In this document: in pieces, positions 1-7,310 of the stretch | Position numbering within the stretch: position 1 is the stretch's first letter | Layout of the letters: each line of letters starts with the position of its first letter | Assembly (NCBI GenBank): GCA_023484645.1 | Contig: JAMCZZ010000007.1 | Coordinates: 1-37,622, forward strand | DNA: 37,622 bases | Origin: Patescibacteria group bacterium | GTDB lineage: Bacteria; Patescibacteria; UBA1384; XYA2-FULL-43-10; 1-14-0-10-43-13 | Direction: 5' to 3' | Program-made: the position numbers and the translations under genes | Notes under the pieces: model-generated | Database searches by the model: none | The model's input: only the letters and a program-made list of their open reading frames with translations | Told to the model about the DNA's origin: nothing

Positions 1-2
1 AT

Positions 3-98
3 GATTGGTTAGAAGAATATCATAACTTTAGACCGCATCAAGCATTAGGATATTTAACACCAAATGAATATTATGAGAAGATTAAATCAACAAGTTAA
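3..98 (+). CDS. IS transposase, C-terminal fragment (window edge)
   Basis: The reading frame open at the window edge encodes about 31 residues and ends at TAA 96-98. It contains YHNFRPHQALGYLTPNEYY, the typical tail of the DDE integrase core in IS3/IS481-type transposases (N-x2-RPH-x-AL-x2-LTP-x-EYY). The catalytic residues would lie upstream, outside the window. Whether the element is intact cannot be judged. It is the only transposase sequence in the window. The family call rests on this motif alone; IS3 versus IS481 is not resolved. Confidence 0.8.
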   Translation, partial: DWLEEYHNFRPHQALGYLTPNEYYEKIKSTS

Positions 99-104
99 AA
101 GTGT

Positions 105-129
105 ACTCGATGTAGTGAACCACCGCACA
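105..129. repeat. Possible right terminal end of the insertion sequence
   Basis: The stretch just after the transposase stop ends in ACCACCGCACA. IS3-type elements begin with TG and end with CA, close to the transposase stop, so the element could end at 129. The left end is outside the window, so the inverted repeat cannot be confirmed. Confidence 0.3.
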
Positions 130-132
130 AGT

Positions 133-162
133 TTGCAGTTTTACGGCAACTTTCTGTATAAT
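133..162 (+). promoter_or_regulatory. Sigma70-type promoter
   Basis: TTGCAG at 133-138 and a perfect TATAAT at 157-162 are separated by 18 bp. It lies at the edge of the insertion sequence and reads toward the gene starting at 246, leaving a leader of roughly 75 nt. It may have been created or brought in by the insertion. Confidence 0.55.
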
Positions 163-245
163 ACCTCTATATATCTAAGCCGATTTTGTTGTTATGGAAA
201 GCTGTGTGATATACTAAAAAAGAATATTAATTTATTTATTTAACT

Positions 246-761
246 ATGTCAAAACAAGAAAAAGATCAAACACTCACTATTCAGGCAATTTCTGATCTTA
301 TGGACAAAAAGTTCAGTGTTTTTGGTGAGGAGATAAATAAGAACGTAGATAAAAGATTTGAAACATTTGAAAATAAGCTAAACAAGAATGTAGATAAAAA
401 AATCGAGGAATTGGCTAGGATGGTTGCAGACGGATTTCAAAAGGTAAATGAGAAATTTACTGAAACAAACGAAAAAATAGTTGAAAGTGAAAATCGGACA
501 AAAGGAATTATAAGAGGAGAAATTCGTGCGCTTGAGGGAACAGTTAATTCGAATCATGGCGCAATGACCTCGGAATTTCTCAAAATTCACAGAAGGATTG
601 ATGATTTAGAAGAAAAAACTGAACAAATTAACCAACGAACATTAAAAGATGAGAAAGTTCTTTTTATTGATGTAGACAATATAAAAAAAGATGTTACTTT
701 ATTCGGAAAATATTTCAAGAAGCTTGGTTTTGAGGTTTCTCTGCGGAAAGGAATAAAATGA
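246..761 (+). CDS. Hypothetical coiled-coil protein, 171 aa
   Basis: I do not recognise a family. The protein is hydrophilic, with no signal peptide or membrane segment. Residues about 20-130 are rich in Lys, Glu and Asn with heptad-like spacing. They include two near-repeats of NKNVDKRFE/NKNVDKKIE around residues 31-53, so a long coiled coil is likely. The C-terminus (about 138-171) is a more mixed segment. The stop overlaps the next start in an ATGA junction, so the two genes are probably co-translated. A good promoter lies at 133-162, but no clear Shine-Dalgarno sequence precedes the ATG. Function unknown. Confidence 0.65.
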   Translation: MSKQEKDQTLTIQAISDLMDKKFSVFGEEINKNVDKRFETFENKLNKNVDKKIEELARMVADGFQKVNEKFTETNEKIVESENRTKGIIRGEIRALEGTVNSNHGAMTSEFLKIHRRIDDLEEKTEQINQRTLKDEKVLFIDVDNIKKDVTLFGKYFKKLGFEVSLRKGIK

Positions 762-1000
762 ATCGTGTTGCGGCATTTTTCTTTAGAAATGATCTTACGC
801 GACTTCATAAGGATGTGAATAAAATTAGAAAGCAGTTGCGGCTAGCGAAGCGTAATCCTGCCTCAGTGGATGGTGATGCCTTGTGGGAAATGATCGTCTC
901 TGCAGAAAAAGATGTGCTTCGGATCGAAAAGGATATGAAAAAGCAGATAGCAATAGAAAAAGGTTTGGAGTGGTATCATTCATTAAAATTTGAAACTTAA
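758..1000 (+). CDS. Hypothetical small helical protein, 80 aa
   Basis: The ATG overlaps the stop of the upstream coiled-coil gene by 4 nt (ATGA), which suggests translational coupling and a shared function. The product is strongly charged and predicted helical. It contains a basic stretch (KQLRLAKRNP, about residues 26-35) and a C-terminal helix rich in Lys and Glu. It has no cysteines, signal peptide or membrane segment. No family is recognised. A repeat element follows directly downstream and probably marks the end of this two-gene unit. Confidence 0.55.
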   Translation: MNRVAAFFFRNDLTRLHKDVNKIRKQLRLAKRNPASVDGDALWEMIVSAEKDVLRIEKDMKKQIAIEKGLEWYHSLKFET

Positions 1001-1024
1001 AACAGCATAAAATAAACCGCTTAT

Positions 1025-1092
1025 GTTATCCTGAGCGGAGCTTGCGAAGGATCTCTTAATTGAGAAAGATTCTTCACTTCGTTCAGAATGAC
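1025..1092. repeat. Palindromic dispersed repeat, family A, copy 1
   Basis: An imperfect inverted repeat runs from GTTATCCTGAGCGGAG to CTTCGTTCAGAATGAC. The arms carry the pattern GTCATTCTGAG...CTTCG / CGAAG...CTCAGGATGAC. Related elements lie at 7185-7290, 16606-16689 and 21231-21337. All four are intergenic, and a transcript would fold into a long hairpin. Its antisense reading frame gives the well-known spurious peptide HSERSEES. Confidence 0.8.
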
Positions 1093-1127
1093 AATTGTGA
1101 GTGCTAGCTAAATATTTTGGAGGGTAA

Positions 1128-2852
1128 ATGGCTAAGATTTCAATATCAAACGTTCTAGCAAAAAAGCGTCGAATACGGATTTTGACCGTTTTTGCCGCAC
1201 TTATTCTAATAGCCGCACTGGGTTCAATCCTAATTGCCAAAAACCCTTGGGGAGCGAAAGCTATTTTAATGTCCAGTAGTAATGCAGATACTTTATATGT
1301 AGGAACGAGCGATATGCTATACATAGGCACTGGCGATATTCCATCAGGTGGAGACCCGGTCATTACTAGTCCTACAAATTTTACTGGAGGACATTCGGGT
1401 GGTGGTGATTTAAGCAAAAGTGTATGGAGTCGTCATTCATATAGAATGTGGAGCAGTACTGCCCCAATTTGGAGTTCTGCTTCTGAGACTGATTCAAACA
1501 CTAAGAGATTAAATAAGCCATCAAGTCATCCAGCGGATGGGATTTATGGAATTAGCAATCTAGTCTCAATTAATAGTTATGCAGGAAAGTGGACAGGTTG
1601 TCCAAATAATCCTAGCATCACTTATGATAACGCAGTCACTGATTGCAGAGCGATAATTAGTGATGGCACAGGGATGAGAATTAAATTTAATCAAAAGATT
1701 TATATTGATGGTCTGGTGTATATCGCTGACAGGGTTGTGTTGGATGCTCCAGAGATTGAATTAGGGCCAAACGCCAGAATAATTGGAAGTGGCCAAAATG
1801 GTGCTAATGGTAGTGGTGATAGTAATGGTTATGGTGGAGTGGGTGGCACTTCTGGTTTGATTGCTGCTTATGCGGAGGATGGGTCTGGAGGATGGGATTG
1901 GTTTAGTCCTTATCTTGATGGACCATTTTTTAATACTAGTGCGACGGATCAGCTAATTTCATCAATAAGAACTGAGTTTTTAAATAGCACAAATAATCCA
2001 ATCCTGGGAGGAAATTCTGGCACAAACTCAAGTGCACAGTATGGGTATCCTAGTTCATATATCTCAAATATTGGTTTGGGCGGCGGCGGAAGAGCTGGGA
2101 TCACGGGCAATACCGGAGGTGGGGACGATCATGCTTCAAGTGGAGGAGGAGGAGGAGGCTACGGGATAGTTTTAAAAGCAGATACTACATTGAAAGTCAG
2201 TTCTACGGCTATTGCTGATTTCCGTGGTGGAGAGGGAGGAGCTGTTGGCGGCGGCGGCGGGCTTGGAGGAGGAGGAGGAGGAGGAGTTATAGTTGTTCGA
2301 TCTAAGAATATTGATGGAGATTTTAAGGATAACTTTATAATATCTGGAGGCAGAAGTTATGACGGAGCATCGGTCAATGGAGCAGACGGAGTTTTTCAAA
2401 TATTACCAGTCTCAACAGTGTCTCCTGTGGAAGCTTCGATCAAAAAAACTCTAGAACCATATCAAAGAGGTGCATCCTGTACTGCTGCTAATCGTGCAAC
2501 TTGTTTTAATCCATACGCTTTGCAAGTTGGAGATATTATTAAAGTAGTCCTTGATGTATATAATGCTCCCGTGGGGAACTGGAACCTAACTGATGAATAC
2601 CTGAAGGTGCCTGGCGGTAATTATAAATGTTCGACAAACGGCTTGCATGAGACAGCAGGCGTTGCTGGTACGTGTCCTAACGGTTATGGCGGTAATACTT
2701 CTTGCGCGATGTTCGATAGTCCGGGTCATAATTCAGGCTTATCGCTTTATGGTAATTTTGCTGCTTTTGATGAAATTAATAATACAATTAGTTGGAGCTT
2801 GACTAACCAATACGACCCAGGAGCGATTTATTATTATTGCAGAGTTCAATAA
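1128..2852 (+). CDS. Secreted glycine-rich surface protein, 574 aa
   Basis: An N-terminal basic segment (KKRRIR) and a hydrophobic stretch at about residues 17-37 form a signal anchor or signal peptide. Residues about 220-430 are very rich in Gly, Ser and Asn, with runs of six or seven glycines, typical of extracellular structural proteins. From about residue 432 the chain changes character: VEASIKKTLEP followed by VGDIIKVVLDVYNAP resembles a DUF11-like beta-sandwich. It contains several cysteines that could form disulfides. A strong GGAGG lies just before the ATG. The next surface protein starts 3 nt after the stop and is in the same frame. Exact function is unknown; an adhesin or cell-surface role linked to the downstream pilus locus is inferred. 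Confidence 0.75.
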   Translation: MAKISISNVLAKKRRIRILTVFAALILIAALGSILIAKNPWGAKAILMSSSNADTLYVGTSDMLYIGTGDIPSGGDPVITSPTNFTGGHSGGGDLSKSVWSRHSYRMWSSTAPIWSSASETDSNTKRLNKPSSHPADGIYGISNLVSINSYAGKWTGCPNNPSITYDNAVTDCRAIISDGTGMRIKFNQKIYIDGLVYIADRVVLDAPEIELGPNARIIGSGQNGANGSGDSNGYGGVGGTSGLIAAYAEDGSGGWDWFSPYLDGPFFNTSATDQLISSIRTEFLNSTNNPILGGNSGTNSSAQYGYPSSYISNIGLGGGGRAGITGNTGGGDDHASSGGGGGGYGIVLKADTTLKVSSTAIADFRGGEGGAVGGGGGLGGGGGGGVIVVRSKNIDGDFKDNFIISGGRSYDGASVNGADGVFQILPVSTVSPVEASIKKTLEPYQRGASCTAANRATCFNPYALQVGDIIKVVLDVYNAPVGNWNLTDEYLKVPGGNYKCSTNGLHETAGVAGTCPNGYGGNTSCAMFDSPGHNSGLSLYGNFAAFDEINNTISWSLTNQYDPGAIYYYCRVQ

Positions 2853-2855
2853 CAA

Positions 2856-5420
2856 ATGTTTGAAAGATATATCTCAAAAGTTATTTGTATTGTCCTAATG
2901 CTGTTTTTTGCGACTTCTGTCGGAGCTGTTGACCAGCTACCCGAAGTAATGGTGGGGCAGAGTAGAATATCTTGGAGTTTGGCTACATCTAATTCCGTTG
3001 TGAGTTTTAATGGTTCAGGTAATAATGTTAATTTAGGTAATCCAAATAAGATAAGCTCAATATCTGGCTCATTTAGCGTTGAATTTTGGTATAAGTTTTC
3101 AAATCCTAATCCTGCTACCTATTCTTCCACACATCCTTATAACTGGAGCTCTGTTTTGGCCAAGGGTGATGGAGGCGATGGAGGTCAAGATGCTTTCCTT
3201 TTTTACATCATGCCTTTTGGGTCTGCTACCAATCATTCAATTTCCCTAAGATCAAATGGTGGCGGAGCGGATATTGGGAATGTGGGGATAGCTACTAACA
3301 TTTCGAATGATACCTTTCATCATGTCGCATACGTTTTTGATAACTCTACTAAGAGAATAACCACTTATTTTGATGGTGTCTCGTATAATTACAAAGATAT
3401 GCCTTCGGATTTTTATCCCAAACTAAATAATCCTAATAATATTTATGTTGGATGCTGGATACCCAATGGCACTACTTATTTTAATGGTTCTGTTGATGAA
3501 CTAAGGATCTATGATCGAGCTTTAGGCAGCACTGAAGTTGCTCAAAACTATACCGGTACCTACGATAATAGTTCATCTCTAAAAGGTTATTGGAATTTTA
3601 ATGGTAATTATGCTGATACTTCCTCTAGTCCGGCTTCAGCTGGAATTGGCAACGCACCGTTTGTTGCTGGCTCTTATGGAGCAGGAGAGACTATCTATGG
3701 CGGGTATTCTGGCAATGAGGCGGTTTTAAATTTCGGTCAGAGTGGCAAAGCTGTTGGAAAAAGCTTGGCGCCGAGTGCTAGCTTTGATGGAACGAGTTCT
3801 TATATAGACGCAGGGATTGCTCCGGATATTACCGGTGTAGGTCCGTTTACTATTTCGGTTTGGGTGAAAAGAAATAGAACGTCTCCAAATCCTGTAAAAG
3901 GATGGACAGGAAATGAGTATTTGGTTGCTCAGGGTAGTAATTTTGGTAATTATATTTTATATATTGTTTCTTCGAATGGTTCTGACAATGATACTGTTGG
4001 TTTTCGAACTTATGGTTCTCCTAGTGAAACTGCTTGTGGTCCTGGTGTGAGCTTAAGTTTTGGTTCTACTTCAAAAATCCCCTATAACGATAATATTTGG
4101 CATAATATAATAGTAAAGAGAAACAGCGATGGAACCAGTGGAGAATTATGGATTGATGGGCAACTATCAGGAAGTGGTACAGGATCGGCAGTGTATATCA
4201 AGAATTATGATCCACCAGGATGTACATCTCAGGCTGCGCTTCCTACGCAAATTGGAAGGAGTGGTTTTGAAGATCCTTGGAATCCAAGAGGGTATTTTCA
4301 AGGCAATATTAGTACTGTTCGCACTTACATTCGTGAGTTAAATTCGGGAGAGATTGCAAGTCTTGCAAGCGAATCGAGTAATGTGCCAACAAATGGTTTA
4401 AAAGGTTATTGGAAGCTAAATGACGGCAGCGGTACTGCTGCTGCAGATTCCTCCGGTAATAATTACACCGCAACTTTTAATGGCACATGGTCTGATGATG
4501 GTCCGCTAATTGCTGAATCCAATAATAATGAACTTCTTGGCTTTGAAAAAGATCAACTAAAAAAATGTGCTGATAACGGTTTAGTAGTTAATCCGGTACG
4601 ATGCTTTACTTTGAACGCCAATTCTTCTGGCATCAAAGTGATGACCGGTAGGACATATGTAAGCGGTGTTCCGATTACAGAAGTGGCGGCTCTAATGTAT
4701 CCGTCGAAAATGATAGCTGGTGATGCTTATGGCTCATTGGATAATTTTGCTTTTTGGGGAAGGAGTTTACACCAAAATACCTCAACTCCAGCTTCTGATG
4801 CTGCGTATAAAATCGGGTATGCAATCAATGATAATGCCCAAGCAAAATGGGGCGGGGCTGAGTTCAACAAAAATGACGCGAAGATTGCTACATTGAAAAA
4901 CGAAGCACCATTATTAAACACAAGCATTGGTGCTGACGGATCATGGTATTTGCAAAAAACAACTACAAATCCAGGAACTCCTGATAATTTAATTGGGACT
5001 TCCCCTGGAGATAGTGCTAAATATCCAGAAGGCAAAGTTTGGTATGTCAATGGTAGTGGTTTAACAATAAATAATAATATAATGTATTCTGGAAAAGGTA
5101 CAATTATAATTAATGGTGATCTAAATATTGCTGATGGAGTTAGTATAAAGCCTTTGACCTCACAAGATCGCTTAGGATTTATTGTTCTGGGCAGTGGAAA
5201 TGTTACAACTGCCAACAATAATAAAATACGAGCTGCGATTTATTGCAAGAATATAATTAACGTCAATGGTAGCAATAGTGATTTCACGGGCTCATTTGTG
5301 GCCAATGCATTTGGAGGACTTGGAGGAAGCAATATACGTTTCTATTATGATTATGATTTTGATAACGCCTGGCCTCCCGGCTTTAGATATCTTAATATGC
5401 CGCATGCCAGCTCTAAGTAG
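2856..5420 (+). CDS. Secreted protein with two LamG-like domains, probable pilus-linked adhesin, 854 aa
   Basis: A signal peptide covers about residues 1-24, with hydrophobic core VICIVLMLFFATSVGA. Two concanavalin A-like/LamG domains follow at about 45-235 and 303-505. Each has the family hallmarks: SVEFWYKFSN and FTISVWVKRN at the start, HHVAYVFD and HNIIVKRN in the middle, and VDELRIYDRAL and VRTYIRELN at the end. Residues about 600-845 look beta-rich, with FIVLGSGNV and a terminal YYDYDFDNAWPPGF, reminiscent of C-terminal regions of PilX-like pilus-assembly proteins. LamG folds usually bind glycans or proteins, so a cell-contact role fits. It starts 3 nt after the preceding surface protein and sits just upstream of pilN. 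No anchor or sorting motif is visible at the C-terminus. Confidence 0.8.
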   Translation: MFERYISKVICIVLMLFFATSVGAVDQLPEVMVGQSRISWSLATSNSVVSFNGSGNNVNLGNPNKISSISGSFSVEFWYKFSNPNPATYSSTHPYNWSSVLAKGDGGDGGQDAFLFYIMPFGSATNHSISLRSNGGGADIGNVGIATNISNDTFHHVAYVFDNSTKRITTYFDGVSYNYKDMPSDFYPKLNNPNNIYVGCWIPNGTTYFNGSVDELRIYDRALGSTEVAQNYTGTYDNSSSLKGYWNFNGNYADTSSSPASAGIGNAPFVAGSYGAGETIYGGYSGNEAVLNFGQSGKAVGKSLAPSASFDGTSSYIDAGIAPDITGVGPFTISVWVKRNRTSPNPVKGWTGNEYLVAQGSNFGNYILYIVSSNGSDNDTVGFRTYGSPSETACGPGVSLSFGSTSKIPYNDNIWHNIIVKRNSDGTSGELWIDGQLSGSGTGSAVYIKNYDPPGCTSQAALPTQIGRSGFEDPWNPRGYFQGNISTVRTYIRELNSGEIASLASESSNVPTNGLKGYWKLNDGSGTAAADSSGNNYTATFNGTWSDDGPLIAESNNNELLGFEKDQLKKCADNGLVVNPVRCFTLNANSSGIKVMTGRTYVSGVPITEVAALMYPSKMIAGDAYGSLDNFAFWGRSLHQNTSTPASDAAYKIGYAINDNAQAKWGGAEFNKNDAKIATLKNEAPLLNTSIGADGSWYLQKTTTNPGTPDNLIGTSPGDSAKYPEGKVWYVNGSGLTINNNIMYSGKGTIIINGDLNIADGVSIKPLTSQDRLGFIVLGSGNVTTANNNKIRAAIYCKNIINVNGSNSDFTGSFVANAFGGLGGSNIRFYYDYDFDNAWPPGFRYLNMPHASSK

Positions 5421-5544
5421 CCAAGTTGAAGACATAAGACACATAAAGGCTGAGATGACGAGGTGGTATTGTTTAAAAAAACTATTTGTTTTAAAATGAA
5501 ATAAAGGTAAAGTTTTTTGCTTGTAGTAGAATATTGGAGGGAAT

Positions 5545-6264
5545 ATGGAGCCAGAAACTGGCCAGGGAGCTGCGACTCAAAACCAACAACCAGCAGCAAC
5601 GACAGCACAAGGCCGCACAGCACCAAATCATGGATCTTTTGGGGCTAATCCAAAAGTAACAGATAATAGTTTCGCTCAATTTAAAGAACATTCCGCTTTC
5701 AATGTTCCGGTTTTTCTAACTTGGGTTGTGGCAGTTTTTGCTATAGTTGCCACACTGTTTTTTTGGTGGATGAATCGAAATTTAACCGATGAGCTGCAAG
5801 GAAAAATTACAGAAAAAGACACAGTACTCCAGCAAATAGCCAGTCAGGGGGATACGGAGAAAAAAGCGGCTGATTTTAAGGCTTCCGTCACTCAATTAAA
5901 GAGCGCTTATCTAGATAAGTACAATTTTTCAACTTTCACTACTGAGTTTTACAAAAAAGTTACCAACGACGTAAAGCTAACCAATATGGCAATTACTTCA
6001 GATGGAACTTTGAGTATTAGTGGAACCACCAAATCGTATCGTTCGGTAGCGGATTTAATGGTTGCAATGAAAAGCTGGGATAATTTGCAGAATGTTGAAT
6101 TATTAACAGTCGCAACTTCAGAGGATCAGGGCGCGCTTGAAACTACTTTTTCAATTTCAGCAAAGATCGACAAAACCAAACAACAAGCTGCTAAAAAAAG
6201 CGTGAGCAGTATAACTGAATTTAATAACTTAGTTTCCGGAGGAGGCAGCGATGCAAAAATCTAA
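5545..6264 (+). CDS. pilN: Type IV pilus alignment protein PilN-like, 239 aa
   Basis: The first ~45 residues are Gln/Ala/Thr-rich and cytoplasmic. A transmembrane helix lies at about 53-74 (VFLTWVVAVFAIVATLFFWW). A coiled coil follows, then a ferredoxin-like domain around residues 140-190 (LSISGTTKSYRSVADLM...). This is the PilN layout: a bitopic inner-membrane protein that pairs with PilO. It overlaps pilO by 14 nt and starts after GGAGG. The cytoplasmic N-terminus is longer than usual and lacks the short PilM-binding motif I would expect; no pilM is seen in the window. The assignment rests on architecture and order more than on sequence identity. Confidence 0.75.
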   Translation: MEPETGQGAATQNQQPAATTAQGRTAPNHGSFGANPKVTDNSFAQFKEHSAFNVPVFLTWVVAVFAIVATLFFWWMNRNLTDELQGKITEKDTVLQQIASQGDTEKKAADFKASVTQLKSAYLDKYNFSTFTTEFYKKVTNDVKLTNMAITSDGTLSISGTTKSYRSVADLMVAMKSWDNLQNVELLTVATSEDQGALETTFSISAKIDKTKQQAAKKSVSSITEFNNLVSGGGSDAKI

Positions 6265-6877
6265 TTCCGGATTCTATACTGCTGCTGCTGTTATGCTAAC
6301 TCTTGCCTCATTATTTTACACTTGGAAATTTATCCTTCCTAGTTTTCAAAAAACTCAAGGGGAAATTGCTCAGACAAACGAAGAGATAACGGCGGCAAAG
6401 GCCAAACTCGATTCTTTGCAGTCGACAAAAACAAGTTTGGATCAACTTGGAGATTTAGTAAATAAATTGTTTATCGCTGTTCCAGAGGATAAAGATTCTC
6501 CAAATTTAATCACCGAATTAGAGGCAATGGCAGCAAAATCCAAACTTATCATACCTAGTATTCAAATATCTGATAGCGGTTCGACTGCAGCAAGTACAAC
6601 AACCGCAGCAACTACTGGAGGCACAGCGAGCACTTCCAACTCTGGAGCGATTGGTGTTTCTTTCTCTATAACGGGAGATTTTGCCCAGCTTAACCAATTT
6701 TTAGTCGCCCTAGAAAAAGATATTCGTTTTACTAATGTAAAAAGTCTTACCTTGGCGGAAGGGAAAGACGGAGGGCTGACCTGTTCTATTCAAGTTGAAG
6801 TATACAAAAGAGTTTTAGCGCTAAGTTCTTCAACTGTGGCGGCCAGTGCGGCAGGCTTACCGGGCGTTGCACAATAA
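6251..6877 (+). CDS. pilO: Type IV pilus alignment protein PilO-like, 208 aa
   Basis: A single transmembrane helix near residues 10-30 is followed by a coiled coil (about 33-65, QTNEEITAAKAKLDSLQ). Then comes the PilO-type ferredoxin-like domain with the typical AVPEDKDSPNLITELEAMA segment and, after a Thr/Ala/Gly linker, FSITGDFAQLNQFLVALEKD. PilO forms heterodimers with PilN and aligns the pilus platform. Its start lies inside the end of pilN with GGAGG upstream, so the two are translationally coupled. The low-complexity linker at about 115-135 is unusual. Confidence 0.8.
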   Translation: MQKSNSGFYTAAAVMLTLASLFYTWKFILPSFQKTQGEIAQTNEEITAAKAKLDSLQSTKTSLDQLGDLVNKLFIAVPEDKDSPNLITELEAMAAKSKLIIPSIQISDSGSTAASTTTAATTGGTASTSNSGAIGVSFSITGDFAQLNQFLVALEKDIRFTNVKSLTLAEGKDGGLTCSIQVEVYKRVLALSSSTVAASAAGLPGVAQ

Positions 6878-6897
6878 TTATTCTTGGAGGCAAATAA

Positions 6898-7149
6898 ATG
6901 AATACAAAAACGATTAGTGTGGTTGCAAGCATTGTTTTTGCCGTTCTCGTGGTCGGCGGGTTCTTTGCTCTCTGGACAATGTCTAAAAGTTATCCACAGA
7001 ATTTGCCTGTTTCCGATGATTTAAAACCTATCGAAATAGACAGTGTCAAGAAAGATGCGGAGAACGTTCTAAGTAACTTAGAGAAAAATAGCGATATTCC
7101 CATACCTGTTCCAACTAATAAAATGGGCAAAGAGAACCCATTTTCCTAG
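6898..7149 (+). CDS. Small membrane protein in PilP position, 83 aa
   Basis: One transmembrane helix lies at about residues 6-28, followed by a short polar tail that ends in GKENPFS. It follows pilO by 20 nt with a GGAGG site, so it belongs to the same operon. In PilP and GspC proteins an (N/D)PF motif follows the membrane-proximal linker. This gene has the right position and motif but no cysteine lipobox and no room for the PilP beta domain. It may be a reduced PilP analogue or an unrelated pilus accessory protein. Function is not established. Confidence 0.55.
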   Translation: MNTKTISVVASIVFAVLVVGGFFALWTMSKSYPQNLPVSDDLKPIEIDSVKKDAENVLSNLEKNSDIPIPVPTNKMGKENPFS

Positions 7150-7184
7150 ATAAAATCGCAAGTATTTTGAAAAAATTAATAATT

Positions 7185-7290
7185 GTCATCCTGAACTTGA
7201 TTCAGGATCCAGAAACTATTTGTATAGATTCCGGATCCCATTCGACGGTACTCAGGGTCTGAGTGGAATCGAAGACAAGTCCGGAATGAC
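7185..7290. repeat. Palindromic dispersed repeat, family A, copy 2 (variant)
   Basis: It starts GTCATCCTGAACTTGATTCA and ends with TCCGGAATGAC, with internal GGATCC-containing arms. It separates the pilN-pilO unit from the MshEN/pilB genes. The arms differ from the other copies (CTTGATTCAG in place of GCGAAG), so it is a sub-type of the same repeat. Confidence 0.7.
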
Positions 7291-7310
7291 ATTATTTTTT
7301 AAACTTTAAT

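Noticed and set aside
983..1417. 144-residue open frame on the minus strand
   Set aside because: Its start region lies over a real surface-protein gene and its end is the repeat-derived peptide HSERSEES; it has no ribosome site and is a shadow frame.
2172..2399. Minus-strand serine-rich open frame
   Set aside because: It is the complement of the glycine-codon runs of the surface protein and has no start context.
1128..5420. The two surface genes as one protein split by a stop codon, since they share a frame
   Set aside because: The second begins with its own complete signal peptide and the first ends in a plausible domain end; a shared frame occurs by chance one time in three.
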